From Dinoroseobacter sp049800775 (lineage in GTDB: Bacteria; Pseudomonadota; Alphaproteobacteria; Rhodobacterales; Rhodobacteraceae), in assembly GCF_049800775.1 (NCBI RefSeq), contig NZ_JBNAFR010000013.1, positions 1 to 64,000 of the forward strand: DNA of 64,000 bases. Direction: 5' to 3'. The position numbers were made by a program, and so were the translations under genes. Below the pieces are notes generated by a model, which was given only the letters and a program-made list of their open reading frames with translations, had not been told where the DNA came from and did no database searches. Below are positions 1-7,830 of this stretch, piece after piece. The stretch's first letter is position 1, and each line of letters starts with the position of its first letter.

Positions 1-80
1 TGAGCTACCCCCCGAAATTCGGACACTGACGTAAGCTACGAATTGCTGTCTGCTGATCTTCGACGAAGAGGAGATCAGAG

Positions 81-374
81 ATGTCGAAACGGAAGAACCA
101 TTCGCCTGAGTTCAAGGCCAAAGTTGCGCTTGAGGCATTGAAGGGCGAGCGGACGGTTGCTGAGTTGGCAAGCCAGTTTGGCGTTCACCCGACGATGATC
201 CACAGCTGGAAGCGTGCGCTGCTTGAAGGCGCGTCTGGCGTGCTCGAGCGTGGTGGCCGAAAGACGCCGGAAGTGGACGAAGAACAGGTCAAGGACCTGC
301 ACGCCAAGATCGGGGAGCTGGCTGTGGCCAATGATTTTCTGTCACGAAAGCTCAAACCGTGGACCGGCAAGTGA
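81..374 (+). CDS. IS3-family transposase OrfA (helix-turn-helix subunit)
   Basis: A 97-residue protein starting MSKRKNHSPEFKAKVALEAL, the standard N-terminus of IS3-family OrfA. A helix-turn-helix (about residues 20-50, containing TVAELASQFGVHPTMIHSWKR) would bind the terminal repeats, and a leucine-rich alpha-helical tail (about 65-95) would dimerise. An AGGAG-like ribosome site (GAGGAGATCAGAG) precedes the ATG. The end overlaps orfB by 16 nt in the -1 frame, so the full OrfAB transposase is expected to arise by programmed -1 frameshifting. No disabling mutation is seen. Confidence 0.9.
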   Translation: MSKRKNHSPEFKAKVALEALKGERTVAELASQFGVHPTMIHSWKRALLEGASGVLERGGRKTPEVDEEQVKDLHAKIGELAVANDFLSRKLKPWTGK

Positions 375-1234
375 GGCGGAAGATGGTTGAACCAGCCAAT
401 ACCGATCTGTCGATTGGCAAACAGTGCAGGCTGCTGTCGATCTCGCGGTCATCATTCTACTACACGCCCAAGGGCGAGACGGCGATGAACCTGATGCTGA
501 TGCGTCAGATCGACGAGCAGTTCCTGGAAACACCGTTCTTCGGTGTCCGGCAGATGACTTGGCACCTGCGCAACGAGGGACATCTGGTCAACGAGAAGCG
601 TATCCGCCGATTGATGCGGCTGATGGGGCTCATGCCGATCTACCAGAAGCCCAACACCAGCAAGGCGGCGAAGGGGCACAAGACGTATCCCTATCTGTTG
701 CGCGGTTTGCGGGTGACCCGGCCCAACCAGGTCTGGGCCGCAGATATCACCTATCTGCCGATGCGGCGTGGGTTCCTGTATCTGGTGGCGGTCATGGACT
801 GGTACACCCGCAAGGTGCTGGCCTGGCGCATATCCAACACGCTGGAAGCAGACTTCTGCGTCGAGGCGCTGAACGAGGCGATCCACCGCTTCGGCCCGCC
901 CGAGATCATGAACACCGACCAGGGCAGCCAGTTCACGTCGTTTGCCTGGACCGACCGGCTGCGGCGATCCGGCGTGCGCATCTCGATGGATGGCAAGGGA
1001 CGCTTCCTCGACAACATCTTCGTGGAACGGCTCTGGCGAAGCCTCAAATACGAATGCGTCTACCTGCACGCTTGGGAAACCGGATCAGAGGCGACGGCGG
1101 GTGTCGGAAAATGGATCGAGTTCTACAACCGCAAGCGCCCCCATTCCGCCCTTGGCGGCCAACCGCCAGCCATGGTCTATTGGCTGAGAAAAGACGAAAC
1201 CCAACCCGATCAGCAGGAGCAGAGAGTAGCTTAG
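359..1234 (+). CDS. IS3-family transposase OrfB (DDE integrase domain)
   Basis: This 291-codon frame encodes the catalytic half of the transposase. An HTH_21-like segment (about residues 50-100, ending RRLMRLMGLMPIYQKPNT) is followed by an rve/DDE core. All three catalytic residues are visible: Asp in WAADITYLP, Asp in IMNTDQGSQF and Glu in NIFVERLWRSLKYE, with the usual downstream Lys. The only start in this frame near the overlap is GTG, so it is probably made mainly as a frameshifted OrfAB fusion. The sequence looks intact and the element may still be mobile. Confidence 0.9.
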   Translation: MDRQVRRKMVEPANTDLSIGKQCRLLSISRSSFYYTPKGETAMNLMLMRQIDEQFLETPFFGVRQMTWHLRNEGHLVNEKRIRRLMRLMGLMPIYQKPNTSKAAKGHKTYPYLLRGLRVTRPNQVWAADITYLPMRRGFLYLVAVMDWYTRKVLAWRISNTLEADFCVEALNEAIHRFGPPEIMNTDQGSQFTSFAWTDRLRRSGVRISMDGKGRFLDNIFVERLWRSLKYECVYLHAWETGSEATAGVGKWIEFYNRKRPHSALGGQPPAMVYWLRKDETQPDQQEQRVA

Positions 1235-1273
1235 ATCACGCCGGAAACTGTCCAAACATTGGGGAGTAGCTCA

Positions 1274-1770
1274 GTGTTCTTGGTCTCGACCATACGGTCA
1301 ACGAGTTCCAAGCTACTCTCATCAGCAGCTTTCACTTGGCGCGCCCACTCAGCACGATCCGCTTTGGCCAGTTCCAGACGACCGTTCCATGCGTCTTTGA
1401 ACATGGCGATTGCCAGATCGACCAAATGCTTAGTCGGTTGGAGGCTCTTGAGAACATCCTCGAAGCCGTCTTCAAGTCTGGCTTTCGGGATAGACTTGCT
1501 CTTTTGCGAGCAACCGAGTGATTCGCAGCGGTAGTATGCGTAATGCTTGTATTTGCCTTTGGACCAAGCACCTGTCATCGCGTTTCCGCACGCGCCGCAA
1601 TGAACGTGACCGCATAGCGGGAAGTCAGGAAAGAAGTCAGCTCTTGCTATGGGACGCGCACCCTCTTTCAGGTTCCGCAAGATTTGCTCATGGGTCGCAT
1701 AACTAATCAGCGGTTCATGATGGCCACGACGGAGCGAAACTCTCCACTTCTTGGCCTGAACATGCCCCGC
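1274..1770 (-). pseudogene. Large serine recombinase fragment, truncated by ISs at both ends
   Basis: The minus-strand frame encodes the middle and C-terminal part of a large serine recombinase. A recombinase-domain tail (ISYATHEQILRNLKEG) leads into a zinc beta-ribbon with CGHVHCGACG and a later CESLGC, followed by a coiled-coil-like helix (LVDRMVETKNTELL). The N-terminal resolvase domain with the catalytic serine is missing because the IS5-type element begins at 1771. The C-terminus is cut by the IS3 element at 1273. The few residues before GHVQAKKW are encoded by the IS5 terminal repeat. Such recombinases move phages and integrative elements, so this is probably a relic of the island's original integrase. 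Confidence 0.8.
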
Positions 1771-2822
1771 GGCTTTGTTGCGCAAAGTGCGTAGAGTCCG
1801 AATTTCCCCTTTCCCCAGAGATAGTTATCCTGCGGGCTCGGTGACGGGTATGCCGAGCGCGGTGTAGCCGTTGAGCACGGCGGCGCGGATCCGTAGTTCG
1901 GCAACCTGACGATCAAAATCCCGTGCCATGAGGCTCTGCCGCAACAGCCTCACGCAGTGCATCTTCGTCTCGGCGCGGCTTCAGCGGTGATAGCCGCTCC
2001 ATTTTCGCCAGATCGCGGGGCCGAGGTATTTGGACGTGTGTAGAGCCTCGTTCCGGGCAATCGCGCCGGCTGTTGAGGGCGTCCACGGTTTGGCGTTCTT
2101 GCGTGGCGGAATAACTGCATGGGCACCACGGTCGGCGACGGCGTCGTGGCATCTACGCGTGTCGTAGGCGCCGTCTGCAGTGACCAACCCGATCTGTACG
2201 TCGTCAGCGATCGGGCCGAGCAGTTCTGGCAGCATGGGCGCGACGCCGACGTTGCTTCCGGTAATCTCGATGGCACGGATCTCCAGCGTCTGGTCGTCGA
2301 GCCCGATGTGGATCGAACGCCAGAGACGGCCTTTCGCGCCGCCATGCTTGCGGGCACACCACTCGCCTTCGCCCTGCGCTTTGATGCCGGTGCTGTCGAT
2401 CAGAAGGTTCAGCGGGCCCTGCGCGCCACGGTAGGGAATGCGTACAGCCAAGGCCTTGTGGCGCCTGCTCAAAGTGCTGAAATCCGGCACGGCCCAGTCC
2501 AGGCCGACCAAGCGGAGCGGGCTCTTCACGAACCCTGTTGTCTGCCTGAGCGCCATTCCAAAGAGGACGTTCATCGTCAGACACGTCTGGATCGCGGCAT
2601 CGCTATACTGCGGCTGCCGACCTCGCTAGCCGGCCGGCGGCGGCACTCAGACCATGTCCGGATCAAACCAGATCGCAAGGGAGCCGCGCTGCTTGAGCGC
2701 TTCGTTGTGAGCCGGTCAGTTCTTGGTCTAGCAGCTCCGCGGGATGGGTCTGCTCATGCAGGTCAGCTAACACGCCGGATTCACGACATGAATCCCTCAT
2801 CCTGCCGTTGCGCAACACAGCC
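1771..2822 (-). mobile_element. IS5-family insertion sequence, degenerate
   Basis: The termini are a near-perfect 16-bp inverted repeat: GGCTTTGTTGCGCAAA at 1771-1786, and GGCTGTGTTGCGCAAC read inward from 2822. The interior is a single transposase gene on the minus strand with several stop codons. At 1052 bp it has the normal size for this group. It separates the recombinase fragment from the Argonaute remnant, so it inserted into, or mediated deletion within, an older island. Confidence 0.8.
1825..2757 (-). pseudogene. IS5-family transposase pseudogene with five in-frame stops
   Basis: Reading from the ATG at 2755-2757, one continuous frame matches an IS5-family transposase of about 310 codons (MSRPIPRS, then NEALKQRGSLAIWFDPDM, GRQPQYSDAAIQ, LLIDSTGIK, VTADGAYDTRRCH, RSRAETKMHC, NGYTALGIPVTE). 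It is broken by stops at 2728-2730, 2716-2718, 2647-2649, 2626-2628 and 1981-1983, with no frameshift. Several lie where the family has Trp or Lys (for example Trp to TGA in KNxP and DMVx). The longest open piece (1981-2574) still holds much of the DDE core, but no functional transposase can be made. Confidence 0.85.
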
Positions 2823-3417
2823 GTCCGAAAGAAGTCCGTCGGGTCATGGGCGTCGGAACGCCTTGGCGAATTTCATCTACTTAAGGATCAAGCGGCTGAT
2901 ATCATCCGACGCTGTGTCGATAGCTACAAACTCTGGCACGACGACCCGCCTCCACGTGAAGTGTTCATTCATGGAAAGACCAATTTCAATCGAGAAGAGA
3001 TCGAAGGTTTTCGTGAGGGTGCGCCCGAAAGCACGATAGTTTGTGGCATTCAAATCCGGAGACCCAATGGCCTAAAGTTGTTTCAAAAAGAGGGACGACG
3101 CGGGATTATGCGAGGCCTTGCACTAAAAGTCGATGGCAGGAACGCTTTGCTATGAAGTTCGGTTTACGTGCCGAAAATTTAAGACCTATCCTTGCTGTGA
3201 AATCCCGACGCCAACAAAAGCCAAAATCGATTTCGGCGATACGCTCATCGAGCAGGTGGTGAACAAGATACTTGCTCTCACGATGCTCAATTTCAACACA
3301 TGCATGTACGGCGACGGCGTCCCTGTACCCTTGCGTTTTGCCGATGACGTAGGTGAAATAGCGACCGCAATCCCCGAAGTCAGCTCCAAACCGCTCCGAC
3401 TCCGTCACTATACTTGA
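2823..3417 (+). pseudogene. Prokaryotic Argonaute C-terminal PIWI remnant
   Basis: Directly after the IS5 end, the frame reads EFHLLKDQAADIIRRCVD, then PPREVFIHGKTNFNREEIEG, VCGIQIRRPNGLKLFQKEG and RGLALKVDGRNALL. This hits a TGA at 3153-3155, where the family has Trp. About 20 nt later an extra A in a run of As (near 3175-3178) shifts the frame, and it resumes with FKTYPCCEIPTPTK, ILALTMLNFNTCMYGDGVP and LRFADDVGEI, ending in RHYT at 3417. This pattern (FIHG...F...E..GF, later ALT.LN.N and P..LRFAD near the C-terminus) is how I remember the PIWI domain end of long prokaryotic Argonautes. The IHGK segment lacks an acidic residue, so the parent may have been a non-slicing type. The PAZ, MID and N domains are gone. 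GC is visibly lower than in the chromosome. Assignment is from memory of the family. Confidence 0.68.
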
Positions 3418-3756
3418 TCTCAGCGCAACCCGTTAGGTCGGGCTGTCGTAAACCGAGCCCGCAAGTGGTCTCGGCCATGCGGCTTCCATCCCTCGCGCGC
3501 CCTTGGCCAGCGGTGAACGGCTGACGTCTCTTCCTTGTTTGGGGGCTTTGCAGCCCCATCCCCCGTCAAGACCAAGCCCCGCGTTGTAACTTCGGGCGAA
3601 AGCCTCGGAACCGTGGCACGGCTACGCCTGCGCCCGCACCACGTCCATGTTTTTCGGTCTGGACGGCCGTCCCCCGCTCATTGGCACGGGGCCTAGTCCG
3701 GGTACATGCGCAACCGACTACCCAAAAAAGGTAAAAGCCAATGTGCTCAGCTCCAC
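3418..3756. other. Island spacer without a recognisable gene
   Basis: No protein with recognisable similarity was found on either strand. There is a small perfect hairpin, GGGGCT-TTGC-AGCCCC, at about 3541-3556. The stretch lies between the Argonaute remnant and a dead IS and probably belongs to the lost island. Confidence 0.5.
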
Positions 3757-4898
3757 CTGAGTGGTCCGTTTTGGTTGTTGGTGCACGATCGGGCGTGGGT
3801 CTACCTGGGCGATGGTTTCCGGAACCGGTGGGCGGTAGCCCAGAGCTCTGTGTGGTTGTTTCGTGTTGTCGTGATTCCTCCATTGCGCGATCAGGATTTG
3901 GGCTTCGCGCGGGCTGTAATAGATTTTACCGTCCAAGAACTCATCGCGGAACCTGGCATTGAAGCTCTCACAGTATCCGTTTTCCTATGGGGAGCCGGGT
4001 TCGATGTATGCGGTCTTTGCGCCAACCGCCTTGATCCAGTCCTGGACCGCTTGGGCGACGAACTCTGGCCCGTTGCCAGACCGAATGAACGACGGCACGC
4101 CTCGCAGGATGAACAGGTTACTCAAGACCTCGATCACGTTGCCCGAGTTCAGCCTTCTATCAACACGGATCGCCAAGCATTCCCGGGTATACGCGTCGAT
4201 GATGTTCGGCGTCCGAAACGCGTTCCCATCATTGGTCCAGCAATGCGCGAAGTCGTAACTCCAAACGTGGTTGCGACGCTCTGATCTTAGCCGAACGCAA
4301 GAACCGTCGTTCAGCCACAATCGGCCTTTCTTTGGCCGTTTCATTGGTACTTCCAGCCCTCTCGTCGCCACGGTCGTCACGCTTGTCATTCACTCGCCAA
4401 CCCGCGTCTCGCAGCAAAGCCGCGACCCGACGATAACCGTCACGGCCATATTGCTTGGCCAGTTCGATTATGTCGGCCACCAACAGGTCTTCGTCAGGAC
4501 GTCCAACCGGTACTCTGCGTTGCGTGGATCGGTGCTGTCTCAGAACACGACATGCCCGGCGTTCCGAGACCTTCAACTCACCGCGAACACGATCAGTGCA
4601 AGCGCGGCGGCGAGTGGGGCTTAGAAGTTTCCCTTTGCAGCTTCGGCCAACATCAGTTTGTCCAGCATCAGAGCTGAAACAGCTTTTCGAAGCCGTTCGT
4701 TCTCTTTCTGGAGGCGCCTGAGCTCGTTCAATTGGTCCGTGCCCATTCCACCGTACTTCTTCTTCCAACGGTAGTAGGTCTGTTCAGTCACGCCAATCTG
4801 CCGGATCGCGACCTGACGCGGCATAGCTTGCCCACCAGGACCTCAACCTGCCGTAACGTCGTGACAATCCCCTCGGGCTTTGGACGCTTCTGTGCCAT
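3718..4898 (-). pseudogene. IS3-family OrfAB transposase pseudogene
   Basis: OrfA starts at the ATG 4896-4898 (MAQKRPKPEGIVT) and loses frame near 4826-4835. It resumes as IRQIGVTEQTYYRWKKKYGG and ends AEAAKGNF at 4621. OrfB follows with SERRACRVLRQHRSTQRR and YGRDGYRRVAALLRDAGW, then shifts frame near 4380. It continues KKGRLWLNDGS, HVWSYDFAH and IRSGNGPEFVAQAVQDW, hits a TAG where the family has Trp (after YIEPGSP), then gives ENGYCESFNARFRDE and QPHRALGYRPP. The second catalytic Asp of the DDE triad is replaced by Gly (IRSGNGPEF). The element is dead by several independent lesions. Confidence 0.82.
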
Positions 4899-4940
4899 GT
4901 GTTTCCTCCGTTTTCCTAAACATAGCGGAGGACCAATCCA
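3757..4940 (-). mobile_element. IS3-family element, degenerate (second, different subgroup)
   Basis: The approximate termini share a GATTGGTCC / GAGTGGTCC core at 3757-3768 and 4930-4940. The interior carries OrfA- and OrfB-like sequence on the minus strand with frameshifts and a stop. At about 1.18 kb the size fits the IS3 family. The protein differs clearly from the intact IS3 element at 1-1273, so they are not copies of one element. Exact ends are uncertain by a few bases. Confidence 0.72.
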
Positions 4941-5346
4941 GTGAGGGAAGACTAGGTCAGTCAGAAAAGACCAGACATGTTTACCGCTCGGTTTCCGAGC
5001 CGTGAAACTCGCCGCCAGGGGGAAATCAGCGGGTCCTGCCCATAGGTTTCACTGAAGTCGTTTCGCGTTTGTCGCCAAACAGAGCGATCCGAGCGGTCGC
5101 CAGTGGAAGAACCTTCGAGGCTCGCATGCGCGGCGGTCATCATCTGCGGCCGACGTAATTCAATAAGGCCTTACCCCAAGCCATTTCTATGATCTTGCGG
5201 ACCAACTTGACCTCGCCGCCCGCGTCTAAAGCAGGCCAGTGGGCCTTCATTACCGGTCCAAATGATGCAACGTCGCGTTGAACACGATGGTGTGGGATGC
5301 CAGTGTTGGTGCGGCGGATACTGCGTCGGCAAGCGCGTGAGGGGCC
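4941..5346. other. Junction between mobile island and chromosomal gene block
   Basis: No gene is recognised here. A short minus-strand frame near 5140-5255 (ending VRKIIEMAWGKALLNYVGRR) is compact but matches nothing I know. The stretch ends directly at the sigma factor start. No ECF-type promoter of the kind found at 6486, 9553 and 10994 is present in it. Confidence 0.5.
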
Positions 5347-5889
5347 TTGGACGATTTCGAGCTCATTCGGCGGATCGGGCGGGGCGACACCCGGGCGATG
5401 CGCAGTCTCTACGAGAGGTATAACGGGGCGGTTTACGCCTTTGCGATGTCGCGCGCGAAAAATGCGGAACTGGCCTCGGACTGTGTCCACGATACGATGA
5501 TGGAGGTCTGGCGCACTGCCGACAGGTTCGCCGAGCGGTCCTCGGTGCGGACCTGGCTTTTCGCCATTGCGCGCAACAAGCTCGTTGATGCTCTGCGGAA
5601 ACGTGGCCGTATGTCCTATGTCGAGGACGTGCCCGAGACCGAAGATCCGGCCCCTAGCCCGGAGGCAGCGGCCATCGCGGCAGCGGAGCGCGGGCGGCTT
5701 CATCGCTGTCTCGAGGGGCTATCCGGACCGCATAGCGCGGCGATCCGGCTCGCGTTTTTCGAGGAGTTGACCTATCCGGAAGTGGCCGAGGTCGAAGATG
5801 TGCCCGTGGGCACGATCAAGACGCGGATCTTCCATGCCAAGCAAGCGCTGATGCGATGTCTTGAAACGGGGCTGCGGAAAGCGCGCTAA
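5347..5889 (+). CDS. ECF-type RNA polymerase sigma factor
   Basis: A 180-residue sigma-70 family protein with region 2 at about residues 10-80 (DTRAMRSLYERYNGAVYAF, ASDCVHDTMMEVWRTADRF, VRTWLFAIARNKLVDALRK) and region 4 at about 115-172 (LEGLSGPHSAAIRLAFFEEL, TYPEVAEVEDVPVGTIKTRI). It lacks regions 1 and 3, as ECF sigmas do. The start is TTG: an in-frame TGA lies at 5338-5340, just upstream, and a GAGGGG ribosome site overlaps it, so no earlier start is possible. The gene sits at the edge of the mobile island, which may have replaced its native promoter. Its stop overlaps the stop of the convergent anti-sigma gene by 4 nt. It probably recognises the three matching promoters described below. 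Confidence 0.88.
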   Translation: MDDFELIRRIGRGDTRAMRSLYERYNGAVYAFAMSRAKNAELASDCVHDTMMEVWRTADRFAERSSVRTWLFAIARNKLVDALRKRGRMSYVEDVPETEDPAPSPEAAAIAAAERGRLHRCLEGLSGPHSAAIRLAFFEELTYPEVAEVEDVPVGTIKTRIFHAKQALMRCLETGLRKAR

Positions 5890-6449
5890 TCCGCGATCAG
5901 CTCCACAAGGTCGGGCCGCGCGGCAAGCGCCTGCCGCGCGGCCGCCGCGGCGTCGGCATCCGTGAAGGACAACTGCACAAACCCGAGCGCCGTGGGCCCG
6001 TCGGTGATAGTGCCGCCGAGAGGCATGAGTGCCTCGGCGATCTCCACCAAGGTTGCGGTTTCGGCAAAGCGGACCTGCAACGCGGCCTCGACCTGAGTAT
6101 CGCTGGCCGTGCGGAAATTGCCCTCGCCTTGGAGGAAGCGTGGGGCGAGCGTGACCTGCCAGACGGCGATTGCCAGCACGGCCACCGCCGCGTAGCGCAA
6201 CGCCTGGGCCCAGGGGCGGCGGTTCTCGTTGGCGGGTGTCGGCATCTCAATCTGTGCGGCGATCCGATCCCATACGGCCTCGGCTTCGCGATGCTCCGGT
6301 TCGTTGGCCAGTTCTGTCTGGACCTTGCGCAACAGGTCGACCTCAGCCGCGAGCGCGGCATCGCGGGTCATCTCAGCCTCGAACGCGGATTGCGCCTCGG
6401 GGCGCATCCGGTTCTGCAGATAGTCGAGAATATACTGTTCGCGATCCAC
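5886..6449 (-). CDS. Membrane anti-sigma factor with subtilisin-propeptide-like outer domain
   Basis: A 187-residue single-pass membrane protein. Residues 1-80 are a cytoplasmic helical anti-sigma-type domain (MDREQYILDYLQNRMRPEAQ), without the zinc HxxxCxxC motif. Residues 83-102 form the membrane segment (ALRYAAVAVLAIAVWQV). The periplasmic residues 124-186 (LQVRFAETATLVEIAEALM, LGGTITDGPTALGFVQLSF, AARQALAARPDLVEL) have the beta-alpha-beta-beta-alpha-beta spacing of inhibitor I9 / subtilase propeptides. The gene is convergent with the ECF sigma and divergent from the S8 protease, and has its own ECF-type promoter at 6486-6514. I infer that it holds the sigma factor at the membrane and that the protease reads or cleaves its outer domain. 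The pairing is inferred from context; the propeptide resemblance is by eye. Confidence 0.75.
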   Translation of the reverse strand: MDREQYILDYLQNRMRPEAQSAFEAEMTRDAALAAEVDLLRKVQTELANEPEHREAEAVWDRIAAQIEMPTPANENRRPWAQALRYAAVAVLAIAVWQVTLAPRFLQGEGNFRTASDTQVEAALQVRFAETATLVEIAEALMPLGGTITDGPTALGFVQLSFTDADAAAAARQALAARPDLVELIAD

Positions 6450-6485
6450 GGTTTTCCGCTCGTTTTTTGCCGTTTAAAATTGGTT

Positions 6486-6514
6486 GTCGCACAAACCGGG
6501 CCGAAGGTTCAAAA
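6486..6514 (-). promoter_or_regulatory. ECF-type promoter of the anti-sigma gene
   Basis: On the minus strand TTTTGAACC (6506-6514) is followed by exactly 16 bp and then CGAC (6486-6489). The same layout occurs at 9553-9582 and 10994-11023. The -10 element lies about 37 nt before the anti-sigma ATG. This would give sigma-dependent feedback on its own inhibitor. Confidence 0.72.
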
Positions 6515-6591
6515 TTATTGTGATCGGAAGGGCATTGACCGCGGGGGTGCGTCGATGTCCCCAACAGAGTGTCGCCGAGCAGGAGAGTGCC

Positions 6592-7752
6592 ATGCCAGTT
6601 CAATCGTCTCGGGCCGTGCGGTTCGCCCTGCTGATCGCGGCGCTTGCGCTGGCCGGATGCGCTGCGCTGCTCGATGACGCGGGGCCTCAGGATGCGCCGG
6701 ACCTCGTGAACCCACGGCAGGTGATCGCGCTCTTGCCCGATGCGCAAGGGGTGGCGCAGATGCGCGCCGAGACCGAGGCGGAGGGCTATCGCGAACTGCG
6801 CGTCACGCGGCTTGCCGGGCTGGGCTTGACGATGATGACCTACCGAATGCCCGACGGGGTCACCGGAGAAGAGGCGATCTTCGCGCTGGAGGCGGCGGTT
6901 CCGTCCTCGTCGGTGGGCCTGAACCACGCCTATCGACCGCAGCAGGCCGGCGCGGTGCGGGGGCTCGACTATGCCGATGGGTTGATGGGCTGGACCGAAG
7001 GGGCGTGCCGGGCGCAGATGGCCATCGGGATGATCGACACTGCCATCGATCCCTTGACGCCGAGCCTCGAGGGGGTGCGGGTCGAGACGCGACAGTTCTT
7101 CAACGGCCCGGCGGCAGACCCCCAGCACGGCACGGATGTCGCCTCGATCCTCGCAGACCCGGCGCGGTTGCGCGATGTCACGCTCTACAGCGCGAATGTA
7201 TTCGGTGGCTCGGGGGGCGGGGACCTCGTGACCGGGGCGGAGGCGCTGGTCCGCGCGCTCGACTGGCTGGCAACCGAGGAGGTTCGGCTGGTCAATCTCG
7301 CGTTGGCGGGCCCTTACAACAAGCTCTTGGATCTTGCCGTGGCGCGGGCCAGCGCGCGCGGGCTGATTCTGGTGGCGGCTGTGGGGAATGATGGCCCGGC
7401 CGTTGAGCCGATGTATCCGGCAGGCTTCGACAATGCGATTGCTGTGACAGCCGTCGATGTGGACCGGCGGGTCTACCGGAATGCGGTGCGCGGGCCCCAT
7501 GTGGACGTGGCCGCCCCGGGGGTCGATGTCCGGATCCGCGGAGCCGGAGGGGCACGGTTCGTGACCGGTACCTCGATCGCGACCCCGTTTGTCACCGCCC
7601 GGCTCGCCGCCGATCCCGACGTGGTGGCAGCACGAAACACGGACGAGGTGCGCGCCCTGCTGGCCCGCACCAGCGCCGAGTTGGGCGCGTCGGGCCGTGA
7701 TCCGACCTTCGGCTTTGGTCTGGCCAAGGCCGAAGGCGTCTGCGGGGGCTGA
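6592..7752 (+). CDS. S8 family (subtilisin-like) lipoprotein protease
   Basis: A 386-residue secreted serine protease. The ATG at 6592 follows a good GCAGGAGAG ribosome site. A lipoprotein signal ends in LALAGC (Cys23), so it is probably anchored to the outer membrane. Residues about 43-115 look like a propeptide (VIALLPDAQGVAQMRAE, GLTMMTYRMPDGVTGEE). The catalytic domain shows Asp149 (GMIDTAID), His179 (QHGTDVAS), the oxyanion Asn266 (AVGNDGP) and Ser328 (GTSIATP). It is divergent from the anti-sigma gene across 142 bp. No ECF promoter is seen on its own strand, so it may be made independently of the sigma factor. Its likely role is to sense or transmit a cell-surface signal to the anti-sigma factor (inference). 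Confidence 0.88.
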   Translation: MPVQSSRAVRFALLIAALALAGCAALLDDAGPQDAPDLVNPRQVIALLPDAQGVAQMRAETEAEGYRELRVTRLAGLGLTMMTYRMPDGVTGEEAIFALEAAVPSSSVGLNHAYRPQQAGAVRGLDYADGLMGWTEGACRAQMAIGMIDTAIDPLTPSLEGVRVETRQFFNGPAADPQHGTDVASILADPARLRDVTLYSANVFGGSGGGDLVTGAEALVRALDWLATEEVRLVNLALAGPYNKLLDLAVARASARGLILVAAVGNDGPAVEPMYPAGFDNAIAVTAVDVDRRVYRNAVRGPHVDVAAPGVDVRIRGAGGARFVTGTSIATPFVTARLAADPDVVAARNTDEVRALLARTSAELGASGRDPTFGFGLAKAEGVCGG

Positions 7753-7771
7753 CGCGGCATTGCTGCCGCGT
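7752..7771. terminator. Hairpin after the protease gene
   Basis: A perfect stem of ACGCGGCA, loop TTGC, and TGCCGCGT, starting at the protease stop codon and followed by a short T-rich stretch (GTTGTTCT). It lies between two convergent genes. Confidence 0.6.
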
Positions 7772-7786
7772 GTTGTTCTGGAATGA

Positions 7787-7809
7787 ACCCCCGCCGGCAG
7801 GGCGGGGGT
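7787..7809. terminator. Second hairpin between convergent protease and RTX genes
   Basis: A perfect 9-bp stem of ACCCCCGCC and GGCGGGGGT with a 5-nt loop. It may end transcripts from both sides. It lies 21 nt from the RTX stop codon. Confidence 0.6.
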
Positions 7810-7830
7810 GAGGATCGAACCCGGGTTCGG

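Larger units (their letters stand above)
1..1273 (+). mobile_element. IS3-family insertion sequence, apparently intact
   Basis: The element is bounded by imperfect inverted repeats. The left end (1-25) begins TGAGCTACCCCCC and the right end (1249-1273), read inward, begins TGAGCTACTCCCC. They match at about 20 of 25 positions, including the inner GGACA. Between them are orfA and orfB in the -1 frame arrangement typical of the IS3 family. The left terminus coincides with base 1 of the window, so the left flank and any target duplication cannot be seen. On the right it interrupts a serine recombinase gene read on the minus strand. Confidence 0.88.

Noticed and set aside
5108..5140. GAACC with loose spacing to GCGG as a fourth ECF promoter before the sigma gene
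   Set aside because: It lacks the TTTT flank and has GCGG instead of CGAC, so it does not fit the three-site pattern.
5140..5703. A 187-codon minus-strand frame across the sigma factor start
   Set aside because: Most of it is antisense to the sigma gene. Only its C-terminal 37 residues lie outside, and these match nothing known.
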